A stretch of DNA of 64,000 bases from Phycisphaerales bacterium. Its GTDB lineage: Bacteria; Planctomycetota; Phycisphaerae; Phycisphaerales; UBA1924. The stretch is taken from the NCBI GenBank assembly GCA_040221175.1, contig JAVJVK010000019.1, forward strand, positions 186,001-250,000, given 5' to 3'. A program made the translations under genes and the position numbers. This document shows positions 24,049-32,794 of this stretch, in pieces. Each line of letters starts with the position of its first letter. Position 1 is the stretch's first letter. Under the pieces are notes generated by a model. The model was not told the origin of the DNA. It saw nothing but the letters and a program-made list of their open reading frames with translations, and searched no databases.

Positions 24049-24244
24049 GGACCAGGTCCTCCCCTTCGGTGCACGTCGCGACGGCGACGCCCTCGTCGAG
24101 CGCCGCGGCGGCCATGGCCCGCTCGTACGCCTTGCCGGCTCGCAGGGTCCGCAGCGTGACCATGACGAACACGCCGACGAACAGCACGAGCGCGGCCTCG
24201 GGCCAGACGGACAGATCGATGTGGCGGATGGTGTCGGAGAGCAT
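24041..24244 (-). CDS. ccoQ: CcoQ-like small subunit of cbb3 oxidase
   Basis: 67 residues from the ATG at 24244, overlapping the ccoNO stop (TAATG). One membrane helix (AALVLFVGVFVMVTL) is followed by a charged cytoplasmic segment. Sequence similarity in this family is weak; the assignment rests on size, topology and position between ccoNO and ccoP. Longer open frames in the same register upstream lie inside ccoNO and are shadows. Confidence 0.75.
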   Translation of the reverse strand: MLSDTIRHIDLSVWPEAALVLFVGVFVMVTLRTLRAGKAYERAMAAAALDEGVAVATCTEGEDLVHV

Positions 24245-26652
24245 TATGGCGTCCCTCCCTCTGCGGCGTCGCCGGGGGCCGCTTCTTCGGTGGATGGCTC
24301 CTTCGAGATGTCCGTGCCCAGACGCTGGATATAGGCGATCAGGGCGATGATCTTGCGATCGCTCAGGTCGAGCGTGGGGTTCTGGGCCTGGCTCGCAATC
24401 TCGTCGGAGAGCTGACGCGCCTGCTCGCGGGCCATGTCCGGCGCGTTCTTCACCGCTTCGCCGTAGGGCACGCCCAGCATGGCCATGGCGCCCACACGAG
24501 CCTGGATGCCCTCGAAGTCGAGCGGCTGCTGGATGAGGTGCTTGTAGCTGGGCATGATCGACCCGGCGACGTACTCGGACGGGTTCTCGAAGTGGGCGTA
24601 GTGCCAGAACGAGCTTTGCCGGCCACCCTCGCGTGCCAGATCGGGACCGATGCGGCGGCTGCCCCACTGGAACGGACGGTCGTAGATGAACTCACCCGGC
24701 TTGCTGTAGTCGCCGTACCGCTTCACCTCCGCGAAGATCGGGCGGATCATCTGCGAGTGGCAGTTGTAGCAGCCCTCGGCAATGTAGATGTCCCGTCCGG
24801 CCAGTTCGAGGGGGGTGTAGGGCTCGACGCTCGCGATGGTCGGAACGTTGCTCTTGATGAGGAACGTCGGGATGATCTCGAACAGCGATGCGACGGCCAC
24901 GGCGATCACAACCCATATCGTGAACTTGATGGGGCGGGCCTCGAGCCGGCGATGCCAGGCGCCCTGGAGCCATCGGTCGGCCTTGTGGCCGAGTTCGATG
25001 TTGGCGGTCAGGCGGCTGGCTGTGCGCTCGTAGTTCTCGTTCAGTGGCGCCAACGGCGCAGCCTCGTGGACCACGATGTCGTACTTCTCGGGTCGCATCC
25101 GCCACGTCTGGAACAGGTTGAGCACGCCGATGATCATGCCGCCCAGGTACATCACGCCGCCGATGCCGCGGATCCAGTACAGCCACTCGAGCGAGGTGAC
25201 CGTCTCGATGAACTCCCCGTACATGAGCTGGCCATTGCTGTCAAAGGCGCGCCACATCAGCCCCTGTGTCACGCCGGCGGCGTACATCGAGAGCACGTAG
25301 AGCGCGATGCCGATGGTGCTCACCCAGAAGTGGGCGTTGGCAAGCTTGACGCTGAACAGGCCCTTGGTCTGGAAAATGCGCGGCGCCAGCCAGTAGGCCA
25401 TGCCGAAGATCATGAACCCGTTCCAACCCAGCGTGCCGCTGTGCACGTGGGCGATGGTCCAGTCGGTGTAGTGGCTCAGGCTGTTGACGGTCTTGACGCT
25501 CAGCATGGGCCCTTCGAACGTCGCCATCATGTAAAACGTAATTCCAACCACGAAGAACTTGAGCACCGGGTCGGTCGTCACCTTGTGCCAGGCGCCGCGG
25601 AGCGTGAGCAGGCCGTTCAGGCCGCCACCCCAGCTGGGCATCCACAGCATGACGCTGAAGATCATGCCCAGGCTGCTGGCCCACTCGGGCAGCGACGTGT
25701 AATGGAGGTGGTGAGGGCCCGCCCAGATGTAGATGAAAACCAGGCTCCAAAAGTGCACGATGCTGAGTTTGTAGCTGAACACCGGACGCTCGGCTGCCTT
25801 GGGCAGGAAGTAGTACATCAGGCCAAGGAACGGCGTGGTCAGGAAGAACGCCACCGCGTTGTGGCCGTACCACCATTGCATGAAGGCGTCCTGCACGCCC
25901 GCATACAGCGGATAGCTCTTCAGCGCGATGTCCGGGCTTGAGATCTTGCCCGTGGTGAAGAGCTCGTACACGCCGACTGGGATCCACAGATTGTTGAACA
26001 CGTGGAGAACCGCCACGGTGATGATCGTGGCGATGTAGAACCACAGCGCGACATACAGGTGCCGCTGGCGGCGACGTACCAGGGTCATGAAGAAGTTGAC
26101 GCCAAAGAAGCCAACCCACACCACCGCGATGGCCAGGTCGATCGGCCACTCGAGCTCGGCATATTCCTTGGCCTGCGTGACGCCGAAAGGCAGGGTCAGC
26201 GCCGCCGACACGATGATCGCTTGCCAGCCCCAGAAGTGCAGCCTGCTGAGCTTGTCGCTCCACATCCGAGCCTTGCACAGGCGTTGGGTCGAGTAGTACA
26301 CGGCCGCAAAAATGGCGTTGCCCGCAAACGCGAAGATCGCCGCGTTGGTATGCAGCGGCCGCAGCCGGCCGAAGGCGATCTGAGGCAACAGGTTCAACTC
26401 GGGCACCGCCAACTGGAACGCCAGGATCACGCCCACCAGCATCGCCACGATGCCCCAGGCCAGCGTGGCCCAGAAGAACATCCGCACGATGGCGTCGTCG
26501 TAGCTGAACCGGTCGAGCCTCGCCACCGGGTTGGGGTCGTTTCCGTAAGTGCGGTCCCGGGCGGTCGCCGCCGGAGAGGCAGGACCGCCCGGGGCCGGCA
26601 GGTCCGAGCCGGCCTCAGTGGGTGAGGGGGAACGAAGCATCGGCTCAGACAT
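24244..26652 (-). CDS. ccoNO: cbb3-type cytochrome c oxidase, fused subunits I and II (CcoN-CcoO)
   Basis: 802 residues joining catalytic CcoN and monohaem CcoO in one chain. The CcoN part has the helix-2 haem ligand in LRPLHTNAAIFAF, CuB ligands in WYGHNAVAF and AGPHHLHYTS, and the helix-10 haem ligands in DWTIAHVHSG. After a hydrophilic linker and a single helix (FTIWVVIAVAVASLFEII), the CcoO part has EGCYNCHSQMIRP with the haem-c site at about 628-632. The start is the ATG at 26652 with GGGAG upstream; an in-frame ATG 33 bases earlier is less likely. It is the first gene of the operon. Fused forms are known in some other bacteria but are the exception. Confidence 0.94.
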   Translation of the reverse strand: MSEPMLRSPSPTEAGSDLPAPGGPASPAATARDRTYGNDPNPVARLDRFSYDDAIVRMFFWATLAWGIVAMLVGVILAFQLAVPELNLLPQIAFGRLRPLHTNAAIFAFAGNAIFAAVYYSTQRLCKARMWSDKLSRLHFWGWQAIIVSAALTLPFGVTQAKEYAELEWPIDLAIAVVWVGFFGVNFFMTLVRRRQRHLYVALWFYIATIITVAVLHVFNNLWIPVGVYELFTTGKISSPDIALKSYPLYAGVQDAFMQWWYGHNAVAFFLTTPFLGLMYYFLPKAAERPVFSYKLSIVHFWSLVFIYIWAGPHHLHYTSLPEWASSLGMIFSVMLWMPSWGGGLNGLLTLRGAWHKVTTDPVLKFFVVGITFYMMATFEGPMLSVKTVNSLSHYTDWTIAHVHSGTLGWNGFMIFGMAYWLAPRIFQTKGLFSVKLANAHFWVSTIGIALYVLSMYAAGVTQGLMWRAFDSNGQLMYGEFIETVTSLEWLYWIRGIGGVMYLGGMIIGVLNLFQTWRMRPEKYDIVVHEAAPLAPLNENYERTASRLTANIELGHKADRWLQGAWHRRLEARPIKFTIWVVIAVAVASLFEIIPTFLIKSNVPTIASVEPYTPLELAGRDIYIAEGCYNCHSQMIRPIFAEVKRYGDYSKPGEFIYDRPFQWGSRRIGPDLAREGGRQSSFWHYAHFENPSEYVAGSIMPSYKHLIQQPLDFEGIQARVGAMAMLGVPYGEAVKNAPDMAREQARQLSDEIASQAQNPTLDLSDRKIIALIAYIQRLGTDISKEPSTEEAAPGDAAEGGTP

Positions 26653-26756
26653 AGCGGGATCTCCCTGATATTCCGTGCGAGGCATCGCCGCTCGCTGCTG
26701 TCAAACCGGAATGTTCACGGCGATACAGCATTTCCTCCTGCATCGTCGAAATCAAG

Positions 26757-26778
26757 ACATAAATCTATATTTTTATGT
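26757..26778. promoter_or_regulatory. Candidate operator: AT-rich inverted repeat between ccoNO and rrf2
   Basis: ACATAAA and TTTATGT form a 7-bp inverted repeat separated by eight bases (TCTATATT). It lies in the 219-base divergent region, which is strikingly AT-rich for this genome. Rrf2 regulators bind AT-rich dyads of roughly this size, so it is a good candidate site for the adjacent regulator. It lies about 105 bases from the ccoNO start and 94 from the rrf2 start. Confidence 0.55.
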
Positions 26779-26871
26779 ACAACTCGTCTGTATGGGTCGA
26801 TGTGGCTATAACTCACCGCCTGAACGAGCCCGCGCCGCCACTGGCGGACCGCCCCGAAGGAGGCCCGCTCG

Positions 26872-27363
26872 ATGTTCTCGATGACCACCGAATACGCGCT
26901 GCGGGCGGCGGTCTATCTCAGCGAGATGAAGGGTGAGACCCAGACCGCCAGCCGTGTGGCCGAAGCGACCAGGACCCCGGTTCGCTATGCCTCGCGCGTT
27001 CTGCAGTTGTTGGTCGAAGCCGGCCTGGCCACCAGCCAGCGTGGGCCAACCGGCGGGTTTGCACTCGCCCGGGAACCCCGAGCGATCACCCTGCTGGACG
27101 TCGTGCAGGCCATCGAGCCGATCCAGCGCATCTTGAAGTGCCCGCTCGATCTGCCCGAACACGAGCACGAACTGTGCCCGCTCCACAAGGCGCTCGATGC
27201 GGTTGCGTCAAATGCCGAGCAGACGCTGGGCAAGCTGACCCTGGCCGACGTCATGTCACAGCAGGTGGTGCCGCTGGGCATCACCATCAACGGGCGCAAG
27301 GCCGACGTGGCACCGATGACGACGTTTCCCGAGCCCGACGTCGACGATGACGCGTCCGAGTAG
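26872..27363 (+). CDS. Rrf2-family transcriptional regulator
   Basis: 163 residues. The winged-helix DNA-binding domain has MTTEYALRAAVYLSE at the start and the family wing QRGPTGGFALAR. Two cysteines (C90 and C102, in LKCPLDLPEHEHELCP) with histidines between them could hold an iron-sulfur cluster, as in NsrR or IscR, though the usual three-cysteine spacing is not present. It is divergent from the cbb3 operon and probably controls it in response to oxygen, nitric oxide or iron-sulfur status; that is inference. The acidic C-terminal tail is poorly conserved-looking. Confidence 0.88.
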   Translation: MFSMTTEYALRAAVYLSEMKGETQTASRVAEATRTPVRYASRVLQLLVEAGLATSQRGPTGGFALAREPRAITLLDVVQAIEPIQRILKCPLDLPEHEHELCPLHKALDAVASNAEQTLGKLTLADVMSQQVVPLGITINGRKADVAPMTTFPEPDVDDDASE

Positions 27364-27371
27364 CGGCCACC

Positions 27372-29681
27372 CTACTTGAGCACCATCTCCAGGAACGCCC
27401 ACTCGTCGGCGACGCCTTCGATTTGCTTGGACGTACTCGTACCCGACCCGTGGCCCGCGTCGCGTTCGATCCGGATCAGGACGGGATCGGCCGACCCCGT
27501 CGCGGCCTGCAGCGCGGCGGCGAACTTGAAGCTGTGCATCGGCACGACCCGGTCGTCGCGGTAGGCCGTCACGACCATCGTGGCCGGATACTCGACGCCC
27601 TTGCGCACGTTGTGGTACGGGCTGTAGCCGTAGAGCACTTCGAATTGTGCGGGATCAGCGGCGCTGCCGTAATCGCTCACCCAGAAGCGTCCGGCGCTGA
27701 ACAAGTGGAAGCGGAGCATGTCCAGCACGCCCACGCGCGGAATAGCAGCGCCGAACAATTCGGGCCGCTGTGTCATGCAGGCGCCCGTGAGCAGGCCGCC
27801 GTTGCTCGTGCCGGTGATCGCCGTCGTCGCAGGCGAGCAGTAGCCGTTCGCCTGGAGGTATTCGGCGGCGGCAATGAAATCGTCGAAGGTGTTCTGCTTC
27901 TCGAGCCGGCTGCCGGCTTCTCGCCACGGCAGTCCATACTCGCTGCCGCCCCGAAGGTTGGCCACGGCGTAGATATGCCCGCGCTCGAGCCAGGCTGCGC
28001 GGCTCGAACTGAACCCCGGCGTGATGGCGATGCCGAATCCGCCGTAGCCGTAGAGCAGCAACTTGCTCTTTCCGTTCAGGGGCGTGTCCTTCCGCTTGGT
28101 AATGAACATCGGGATCTCGGTGCCATCCGCGGAGGGATAGAACACCTGGATGGTCTCGTAGGGCTCGGGGTCGAAGTCGACCTCGCTCTCACGAAACACT
28201 TCGCTCTCGCCCGAAGCAACGTGATAGCGGTAGGTCGTGCTGGGTTGGGCAAAGCTGGAGAAGGCGTAATAGGTGTACTCGTCGCTCTGCCGACCCCCGA
28301 ACCCGCGCACGCTGCCGATCCCAGGCAGTTCCACCGTGCGCACGAGCTCACCGTTTGGCGTGTACACGTTCACCTCGGGCAGCACGTCGCGCAGCGCCTC
28401 GGTGATGATGTGGCCACCGACCATCGAAGCACCCTGCAGTGCGATGTCGCCCTCCGGGACGATCTCGACCCAGCCATCACGGGAGGGGTTGGCTGGATCG
28501 ATCGAGATCACGCGGCCGAACGGTGCTTCATCCGTAGTGTACACGATCAGGCGCGCCGGCTCGTGACCCTCCTGGCTACCGGCCATGACTGGGACGCTGC
28601 CCAGCACGCTGTAGCGTGCCTCGAACTCTGTAATGATCGGCTGGAAGCCCGCGTCGTCGGCCAAGTCGTCCACGTACAGCAGGTTCTGCGGCGCGGTGGT
28701 CTCGCTGCCGTACAGCAAGAGGAATCGCCCGTCATCGGTCAAGCTCGCGCCCCAACCACGGTTGGGATGCTCGGGGGTCTCCCACACGAGTTCGTCTTCC
28801 CACGCGATCGCCTCGTCTTCGGACTCGGTCATGCGATGGAAGTAGACCTTCTGGTTCTCGTTCAGGCTCGTCAACTCGGCGCTGCCTTCGGGTCGCTCGG
28901 GATATCGGCTGTAGTAAAAGCCGCTGCCGTCCTTGGCCCATGAGATGCCGGTGAACTTCGCCTCTTCGATCTCAACGCCGAGGTCCTCGCCGGTTTCCAC
29001 GTCGATCACGCGGATCGTCCGCCAATCGCTGCCGCCCGTTTGTTCGAGGTACGCGAGCATGGCTCCGTCCTCGCTGGGCTGCCAGCCGGCAAGGCTGTCG
29101 GTCCCTTCCTCACTCCACGTGTTGGGATCCAGCAGCACGCGACCGCTTCCGGCCTGGGCTTGCTCGAGCGAACTGGCCACGCGCAGCACGCTCTGGTTCT
29201 GAAGGCCGTCGTTGGTCGTGAAGAAGAAGCGTCCGCCTCGCTCCTCGGGCGTGCCGGTACGCGGGTAGTCGTAGAGCGCCGTCAGCCGTTGGACGTAGGT
29301 GTCACGGGTCGAGGCGTGCTCCATGATGTGCTCAAAGAGCGTGTCCTGCCGCCGCGCCCAGTCAGCAAGCCGCGGATCATCGGGGCTTTCCATCCAGCGA
29401 TAGGGATCCGAAACCGTGACCCCGTGAATGGTCTCCACCAGTGGCTCTGTGGGCGCATTCGGATAGTCCAGGACCTGCCAGGGCTCGAAGCCAGCCCGGT
29501 AGCCTTGTTCCCACCTGGCCAGGGGCATGCCTCCACGAGCGGCGGCTTCGAGCGGGCCTGCGTATGCGTCCCGGTCGGGATGGTGTACGGTGCAGCCGGC
29601 GAGCGTCGCCGCGGTGGCCAGACCGGCCAGGCCCACGGTGATGCAGGTGCGTGGAAGCAGCTTCGATCGAATCGATGGCAT
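27372..29681 (-). CDS. Prolyl oligopeptidase family serine peptidase (S9A), lipoprotein
   Basis: 769 residues. A signal peptide with lipobox TLAGC (Cys30) predicts an exported lipoprotein. The N-terminal region has YRWMESPDDPRLADWARRQ, typical of S9A, then a seven-bladed propeller region and a C-terminal alpha/beta hydrolase. Catalytic residues are Ser in TGTSNGGLLTG, Asp in YRDDRVVPMH and His in RDAGHGSG. It hydrolyses proline-containing peptides, probably in the periplasm. The start at 29681 has GAGGA upstream. The gene ends eight bases from the convergent rrf2. Confidence 0.93.
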   Translation of the reverse strand: MPSIRSKLLPRTCITVGLAGLATAATLAGCTVHHPDRDAYAGPLEAAARGGMPLARWEQGYRAGFEPWQVLDYPNAPTEPLVETIHGVTVSDPYRWMESPDDPRLADWARRQDTLFEHIMEHASTRDTYVQRLTALYDYPRTGTPEERGGRFFFTTNDGLQNQSVLRVASSLEQAQAGSGRVLLDPNTWSEEGTDSLAGWQPSEDGAMLAYLEQTGGSDWRTIRVIDVETGEDLGVEIEEAKFTGISWAKDGSGFYYSRYPERPEGSAELTSLNENQKVYFHRMTESEDEAIAWEDELVWETPEHPNRGWGASLTDDGRFLLLYGSETTAPQNLLYVDDLADDAGFQPIITEFEARYSVLGSVPVMAGSQEGHEPARLIVYTTDEAPFGRVISIDPANPSRDGWVEIVPEGDIALQGASMVGGHIITEALRDVLPEVNVYTPNGELVRTVELPGIGSVRGFGGRQSDEYTYYAFSSFAQPSTTYRYHVASGESEVFRESEVDFDPEPYETIQVFYPSADGTEIPMFITKRKDTPLNGKSKLLLYGYGGFGIAITPGFSSSRAAWLERGHIYAVANLRGGSEYGLPWREAGSRLEKQNTFDDFIAAAEYLQANGYCSPATTAITGTSNGGLLTGACMTQRPELFGAAIPRVGVLDMLRFHLFSAGRFWVSDYGSAADPAQFEVLYGYSPYHNVRKGVEYPATMVVTAYRDDRVVPMHSFKFAAALQAATGSADPVLIRIERDAGHGSGTSTSKQIEGVADEWAFLEMVLK

Positions 29682-29790
29682 GGAGTGGTCCTCGTGGAGT
29701 GGGCGTGGATGCTCATCTCGGGCGCCCCGGGCGCCTCGCGGCGTGGTTCAGCCGCCGGGCATGCTAAGCGGGCTCTTCCAACAACGACAC

Positions 29791-29822
29791 GACCCCCGCC
29801 CCTTGGAATCGGGGCAGGGGTC
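29791..29822 (-). terminator. Terminator-like hairpin after the DUF1579 gene
   Basis: GACCCCCGCCCC and GGGGCAGGGGTC form a 12-bp stem with one C/A mismatch and an eight-base loop. It lies 28 bases after the stop of the minus-strand DUF1579 gene. No U-run follows, so termination is plausible but not certain. Confidence 0.5.
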
Positions 29823-29849
29823 GCAGGCGGCCAGTGCTCGTCAGCGGGC

Positions 29850-30614
29850 TCACCGGTTGCGGTTGCCCCCCTGATTGCGGTTCATGCCGGCGCCGTCGCG
29901 GTTGCCCTGGTCTCCCCCCTGAGCGCGGCTGTAGTCGATGCGGAACGCGTCCACCCACTTCTGGCCGTCCTCGGCCTGCGCCCCCATCTGGGCCGCGACC
30001 TCGGGAGGGTATTGCATTGTGAAGCTGAACTTGTCCTTGCCTTCCATCGTGATGACGTGGCGGATCGGGTAGGTCTGGCCGCTCATGGGGTCGGTCTCTT
30101 TGCCCTCGTAGACCCATCCGTCGTCGGTCTTGTCGCCGGTCATGAAGTACATGGCCGTGCCCATGTCGTCATGCCACACCGACTCGTACCGCTTGGCCGC
30201 CTTGTTGTAGCCGCTGAGGCCCACGCCCTTGAAGTTCTGGCCCATCATCGAGCCGTGGTAGGTCTGGGCGATGAATCGACCGCCCATGGTGGCTTCGAAG
30301 GTGGCCTTGCCCGTGCTGTTGAACGCTTCCATCCCGGGGGTCAGGGCCTTCATCTGCGTGTTCCAGGTGCCGACGAAGTCGTGGAGCTCTTCGTGGTGCT
30401 CGTCGGGCGCGCCCAACTGGGCCATCATCTGCATCATGGCCTCAGGGTCCATCTCGCCCATGCCTGCCTGGCCCTCCTGGACGGGATGGACCGGAGCGAT
30501 GCCATCGTGCGCACCGGCGGCCAGGCCCAGGCCGATGGCCATGCCGGTCGCCAGGGCGAGGGCGGCAATGGGGGTGCGGCCGCACGAGGCGAGCAGATTC
30601 TTGATGCTGTTCAT
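29850..30614 (-). CDS. Exported DUF1579 family protein
   Basis: 254 residues from the ATG at 30614 with GGGAGAA upstream. A signal peptide runs to about residue 35. The core matches DUF1579: HDFVGTWNTQMKALTPGME, then MGGRFIAQTYHGSMMGQNF, GVGLSGYNKAAKRYES and WHDDMGTAMYFM. The Met-rich segment DPEAMMQMMAQLG near the N-terminus and a Asn/Arg/Gly-rich tail are low-complexity additions. The family is a lipocalin-like beta-barrel of unknown function. Confidence 0.85.
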   Translation of the reverse strand: MNSIKNLLASCGRTPIAALALATGMAIGLGLAAGAHDGIAPVHPVQEGQAGMGEMDPEAMMQMMAQLGAPDEHHEELHDFVGTWNTQMKALTPGMEAFNSTGKATFEATMGGRFIAQTYHGSMMGQNFKGVGLSGYNKAAKRYESVWHDDMGTAMYFMTGDKTDDGWVYEGKETDPMSGQTYPIRHVITMEGKDKFSFTMQYPPEVAAQMGAQAEDGQKWVDAFRIDYSRAQGGDQGNRDGAGMNRNQGGNRNR

Positions 30615-30720
30615 GGTCGTTCTCCCAGCGACCCGGGCGTGCGGGGTGGGAAAATCGGGGGAGGGTGCCGCCCGGGCGAGGATTCAGTCTATACCCGGGG
30701 TACCCGGCACGGAATGCGGA

Positions 30721-32070
30721 CTATCCCTGACGGTTGGCCACAACCTTGGGAGCCTCAGCCCGCACCGCCGCGATGTCTCTCCTCAACTGCATGCCCTTGA
30801 AGTGGATCGCGTCGGCCGCGGCGTAGGCCTTGGCCCGGGCCTCGTCGACGTCGGCGCCCAGGGCGGTGACACCCAGCACGCGACCGCCGGCGGTCACCGG
30901 GTCTCCCGTTGCCTTGTCGATCTTCGTGCCGGCGTGGTAGACATAGATGCCCTCCATCGCCAGGGCCTCGTCGATGCCGGTGATGGCCTGCCCGGTGATG
31001 GGCTTCTGCGGGTAGCCCTCACTGGCGAGGACCACGCACACCGCCGCGCCGGGATGAAAGGCCAGTTCGAGGCCTTCAACGTTGCCAGTGGCGGTTGCGT
31101 AAAGCATCTCGAGGGCGTCGCTGGCAAGGCGGGGCATGAGCACCTGGCATTCGGGGTCGCCGAAGCGGACGTTGAACTCGAGCACCTTGGGGCCCGAGGC
31201 AGTCAGCATGAGGCCGACGTAAATGACGCCCCGATAATCGATGCCCTCGCGACGCAAGCTATCGATGGTGGGTAAGAGGACCTCTCGCTGGACGCGCTCC
31301 ATGGCCGCGTCGTCGAGGAGCGCGCTCGGGCAAAACGCGCCCATGCCTCCGGTATTGGGTCCCTCATCGCCGTCGCGCAGACGCTTGTGGTCCTGGCAGG
31401 TGTCCAGGATGTACACACCCTTGCCGTCCGTGAGCGCGAAAACCGAGACTTCTGGTCCGCTCAGGCGTTCCTCGATCAGCACGCGGGCGCTGGCATCGCC
31501 AAAGGCCTTGCCGTCCAGCATCCAGCGGATGGCGTCGGCGGCCTCCTTGTGCGTACGGGGCACGACCACGCCCTTGCCTGCGGCCAGCCCCGTTGCCTTG
31601 ATGACGGGTGGCTCGGTGCGGCTGAGCGAATACTCCACCGCCCTCTGTGCGTCGGTAAAGCTCCGGCTCTCGGCGGTGGGAACCGCCGCCTGGCGCATGA
31701 GGTCCTTGGCCCAGTGCTTGTCGGCCTCGAGCTGCGCACCGGCCTTGCCCGGGCCGAAGACCGCCACGCCCTTGGCTCGCAATGCGTCCGCCAGTCCGGC
31801 GGCCAGGGGCGCCTCCGGCCCGATGACCACAAGGTCGATGGCCTTGTCGCGGCAGAAGAGTTCGGCCCGGTAGGCTTGGGTCGCGTCGATCGGCACGCCC
31901 GCGTCGGCGGCTACGGCGGCAATTCCCGGATTGCCCGGGTGGCTGGTGTAGAGCGTGCCCAGGCGGGGCGAGGCGGCGATGGCCTCGGCCAGGGCGTGCT
32001 CGCGGCCGCCACCGCCGACCAGCAGGACGTTGAGCTTCTTCGATGCATCGTTGTCGCTGGGAGTACTCAC
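30721..32070 (-). CDS. purD: Phosphoribosylamine-glycine ligase
   Basis: 449 residues, the usual length. PurD joins phosphoribosylamine and glycine using ATP in purine synthesis. Visible features are the N-domain VLLVGGGGREHALA and HPGNPGIA, the ATP-grasp segments VIKATGLAAGKGVVVP and RVLIEERLSGPEVS, and the metal-binding EFNVRFGDPE. The start is GTG at 32070. No other pur genes are nearby. It is divergent from the acetyltransferase gene with 42 bases between starts. Confidence 0.97.
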   Translation of the reverse strand: MSTPSDNDASKKLNVLLVGGGGREHALAEAIAASPRLGTLYTSHPGNPGIAAVAADAGVPIDATQAYRAELFCRDKAIDLVVIGPEAPLAAGLADALRAKGVAVFGPGKAGAQLEADKHWAKDLMRQAAVPTAESRSFTDAQRAVEYSLSRTEPPVIKATGLAAGKGVVVPRTHKEAADAIRWMLDGKAFGDASARVLIEERLSGPEVSVFALTDGKGVYILDTCQDHKRLRDGDEGPNTGGMGAFCPSALLDDAAMERVQREVLLPTIDSLRREGIDYRGVIYVGLMLTASGPKVLEFNVRFGDPECQVLMPRLASDALEMLYATATGNVEGLELAFHPGAAVCVVLASEGYPQKPITGQAITGIDEALAMEGIYVYHAGTKIDKATGDPVTAGGRVLGVTALGADVDEARAKAYAAADAIHFKGMQLRRDIAAVRAEAPKVVANRQG

Positions 32071-32112
32071 GGACCAGTGTAGTGCCCGGCCGCGGGGGTG
32101 TAAGCTTCACGC

Positions 32113-32646
32113 ATGCCCACCGTGCGTGATTTCGCGCAGCAGGACGTCGCCCAGGCCAATGCGCTCACCAACTGGTACATCGAGCACACGGCGGTCCACT
32201 TCGACACGCGGCCAGCCACTCACGCAGAGTTCGAGGCCCTGTGGCGCACGGGCAGCCGCACGCACCCGTGGCTGGCCGCCGAGGTCGACGGGCAGTTCGC
32301 CGGCTACGCCAAGGCGGGCCCGTGGCGAGCACGGACGGCCTACCAGCACACCTGTGAGACGGGCATCTACGTCGCCCGCGGCATGGAACGCCGCGGCGTG
32401 GGGCTGGCGCTCTACGCCGAGTTGCTGCCCCGGCTGCGGACTGCGGGCTTCCACGCGGTCGTCGCGGGCATGACGCTACCCAACGACGCCTCGGCCGCGC
32501 TCCATGAGCGCGCGGGGTTTCGCAAGGTGGGCAGCTTCGAGCAGGTGGGCCGAAAGTTCAACCGATGGCACGATGTGGGCTTCTGGCAACTGACTTTCCC
32601 CGATACGGCGGCCAACGGGCTGGATTCGGGCCAAGACGGGGCGTAA
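32113..32646 (+). CDS. GNAT acetyltransferase of the phosphinothricin/methionine-sulfone type
   Basis: 177 residues. Features of the PAT/MnaT branch are NWYIEHTAVHFDTRP at the N-terminus, the acetyl-CoA loop RGMERRGVGLALY and NDASAALHERAGFRKVG followed by GRKFNRWHDVGFWQ. Members acetylate small amino-acid-like toxins or methionine sulfone; the substrate here is not resolved. The gene stands alone, followed by a tRNA. Confidence 0.9.
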   Translation: MPTVRDFAQQDVAQANALTNWYIEHTAVHFDTRPATHAEFEALWRTGSRTHPWLAAEVDGQFAGYAKAGPWRARTAYQHTCETGIYVARGMERRGVGLALYAELLPRLRTAGFHAVVAGMTLPNDASAALHERAGFRKVGSFEQVGRKFNRWHDVGFWQLTFPDTAANGLDSGQDGA

Positions 32647-32664
32647 ACTCTCGACCACAAAGAT

Positions 32665-32738
<74 letters not shown>

Positions 32739-32742
32739 TTGA

Positions 32743-32771
32743 AGGCCGGCTGCGAGAGCAGCCGGCTTTTT
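32743..32771 (+). terminator. Rho-independent terminator after tRNA-fMet
   Basis: GCCGGCTGC and GCAGCCGGC form a 9-bp perfect stem with a GAGA tetraloop, followed directly by TTTTT. It lies four bases after the tRNA 3' end. This is the clearest intrinsic terminator in the window. Confidence 0.92.
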
Positions 32772-32794
32772 CAACTGGGAACCAGCCAGCCAAC

